From assembly GCA_002347935.1 (NCBI GenBank), contig DDYK01000011.1:9452-14904 (forward strand): a DNA stretch of 5,453 bases. Direction: 5' to 3'. Below the pieces are notes generated by a model. It ran no database searches and was not told the DNA's origin. It saw only the letters and a list, made by a program, of their open reading frames with translations. The position numbers and the translations under genes are program-made. Of this stretch, positions 4,644-5,453 are shown piece after piece (the stretch's first letter is position 1; each line of letters starts with the position of its first letter). The stretch is from Actinobacteria bacterium UBA2236 (GTDB lineage Bacteria > Actinomycetota > Actinomycetes > Nanopelagicales > Nanopelagicaceae).

Positions 4644-5387
4644 GTGAGTGAGGTCCTCAAGACCCTAGATGAGCAGGTCCTTACCTTAACTCTGAATCGT
4701 GTGGCAAAACAGAATGCCATTACCCGAGATATGTATCAACTTCTAGCCGATGCGCTTAGAGAAGCCAATGGTGACTTTGGCATCCGAGTAGTTGTAATAA
4801 CCCATGAAGGTGAACACTTCACCGCTGGAAACGACATCTTTGATTTTCTAAATGCTCCACCACATGAGCCCGGCTCACCAGTTTGGAATTTCTTGCAAGA
4901 AATTCACAACTTCACAAAGCCACTACTTGCTGCAGTTTCAGGAAATGCAATAGGCATCGGAACAACAATGCTGCTGCACTGCGATATCACTATTGCATCT
5001 GAGAAAACTAATTTCTCTATGCCCTTTGTCAATTTAGGCCTTGTTCCTGAAGCTGGGGCGACCCTGCTATTTCCAAGACTTGTGGGATATCAAAAAGCTG
5101 CACAAATTCTTCTCACCGGAGAACCTTTTAGCGCAGTGCAAGCAGTTGAGATGGGGTTAATTGCAGGCGTCGCGGAAGATCCAAAAGATGAGATTAAGAA
5201 AATTGCGCTAAAGCTTGCTAGCCAGCCGCCGAATGCCATCCTGCAGACCAAAGCTCTATTAAAGAGTGATCTTCATGAGAAGGTGAAAGTGGTTATGCAG
5301 GCAGAAGGGGAGCTATTTCTTCGCGCCCTTGAATCAGATGAAGCCCAAGAAGCATTTATGAAACTGGCAGCAAGGAAAGGAAAATAA
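4644..5387 (+). CDS. Enoyl-CoA hydratase/isomerase family protein, isomerase-like active site
   Basis: A 247-residue crotonase-fold enzyme acting on CoA thioesters. FTAGNDIFDF at 59-68 forms the first oxyanion-hole segment and GNAIGIGTTML at 100-110 the second. The two glutamates of classical enoyl-CoA hydratase (rat Glu144 and Glu164) align with Thr108 and Phe128, so ordinary hydration chemistry is unlikely. Instead Glu136 in LGLVPEAGATLLFPRLVG (131-148) sits where Δ3,Δ2-enoyl-CoA isomerases of the ECI2/PaaG kind carry their single catalytic glutamate. The best guess is therefore a double-bond isomerase or related enzyme of unsaturated fatty-acid or aromatic-CoA degradation. Length is normal for the fold. 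GTG 4644 is used with AGGA upstream; it follows ino1 by nine bases, and its stop abuts the ATG of the next gene, so it belongs to the same operon. Family membership is secure; the exact reaction is inference from aligned residues. Confidence 0.88.
   Translation: MSEVLKTLDEQVLTLTLNRVAKQNAITRDMYQLLADALREANGDFGIRVVVITHEGEHFTAGNDIFDFLNAPPHEPGSPVWNFLQEIHNFTKPLLAAVSGNAIGIGTTMLLHCDITIASEKTNFSMPFVNLGLVPEAGATLLFPRLVGYQKAAQILLTGEPFSAVQAVEMGLIAGVAEDPKDEIKKIALKLASQPPNAILQTKALLKSDLHEKVKVVMQAEGELFLRALESDEAQEAFMKLAARKGK
5376..5381 (+). promoter_or_regulatory. Ribosome binding site AAAGGA for the SDR gene
   Basis: AAAGGA lies inside the end of the crotonase gene, six bases before ATG 5388. It fixes the start of the partial reductase gene and marks it as a member of the same transcript. 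Confidence 0.7.
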
Positions 5388-5453
5388 ATGAGTCTTGCAG
5401 GCAAGAAGATCTTTATTACTGGAGGCTCTAGGGGCATTGGACTAGCAATCGCT
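5388..5453 (+). CDS. Short-chain dehydrogenase/reductase, N-terminal fragment (cut by window)
   Basis: Only 22 residues are inside the window, starting at ATG 5388 directly after the crotonase stop (TAA at 5385-5387). They begin with a short lead-in, then the first Rossmann strand and the cofactor motif TGGSRGIG at 11-18, which is the TGxxxGxG signature of classical SDR enzymes that use NAD or NADP. The Arg at residue 15 leans towards NADP but is not decisive. The GIGLAIA ending resembles the HSDL2-type SDR group linked to fatty or isoprenoid acyl metabolism, which would suit the crotonase neighbour; this is a weak inference from few residues. It is the fourth gene of the padR-ino1 operon. 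Confidence 0.85.
   Translation, partial: MSLAGKKIFITGGSRGIGLAIA

Overview
The window looks like chromosomal DNA of a small-genome, moderate-GC actinobacterium. The closest match I can suggest is the freshwater acI/Nanopelagicales type. Three things point that way. The inositol-1-phosphate synthase is of the actinobacterial/mycobacterial kind. A PadR regulator sits directly upstream of it, as I recall for Rv0047c-ino1 (Rv0046c) in Mycobacterium tuberculosis. Gene packing is extreme, with gaps of 0, 9 and 37 bases and a 1-base overlap. GC is roughly in the mid-40s % by eye. The taxon is an inference; no rRNA or marker gene is present.

Layout. (1) 1-728, minus: an alpha/beta hydrolase of the monoacylglycerol lipase/carboxylesterase type, missing only its last few residues at the window edge. 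(2) 767-1528, plus: a PlsC-type 1-acylglycerol-3-phosphate acyltransferase, divergent from the hydrolase across 38 bases. (3) 1529-2203, minus: a standalone PD-(D/E)XK (RecB/Cas4-like) nuclease with a Cys pair at each end; its stop codon abuts the plsC stop. (4) 2241-2882, minus: a LysE/RhtB-type exporter. (5) 2883-3006: the only sizeable intergenic region, carrying a 17-base perfect inverted repeat and a separate 10-base palindrome. (6) 3007-5453, plus: an apparent operon padR - ino1 - crotonase-fold enzyme - SDR (first 22 residues only), with junctions of -1, +9 and 0 bases.

How the genes fit together. The left pair handles glycerolipid acyl groups: one protein removes acyl chains and the other adds them to lysophosphatidate. 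The right operon makes inositol-1-phosphate from glucose-6-phosphate, the precursor of phosphatidylinositol and, in many actinobacteria, mycothiol. PadR probably autoregulates this operon through the dyad just upstream of its ribosome binding site. The crotonase and SDR suggest acyl-CoA metabolism co-transcribed with inositol synthesis. The nuclease and exporter between the two blocks have no evident link to either.

No mobile element, tRNA/rRNA gene, CRISPR array or prophage sign was seen. Most of the window is ordinary housekeeping DNA. The points most worth a second look are the nuclease, the padR operator, the repeated leaderless-promoter geometry (a -10-like hexamer at exactly -12 to -7 from the start codon of three genes), and the isomerase-like active site of the crotonase.
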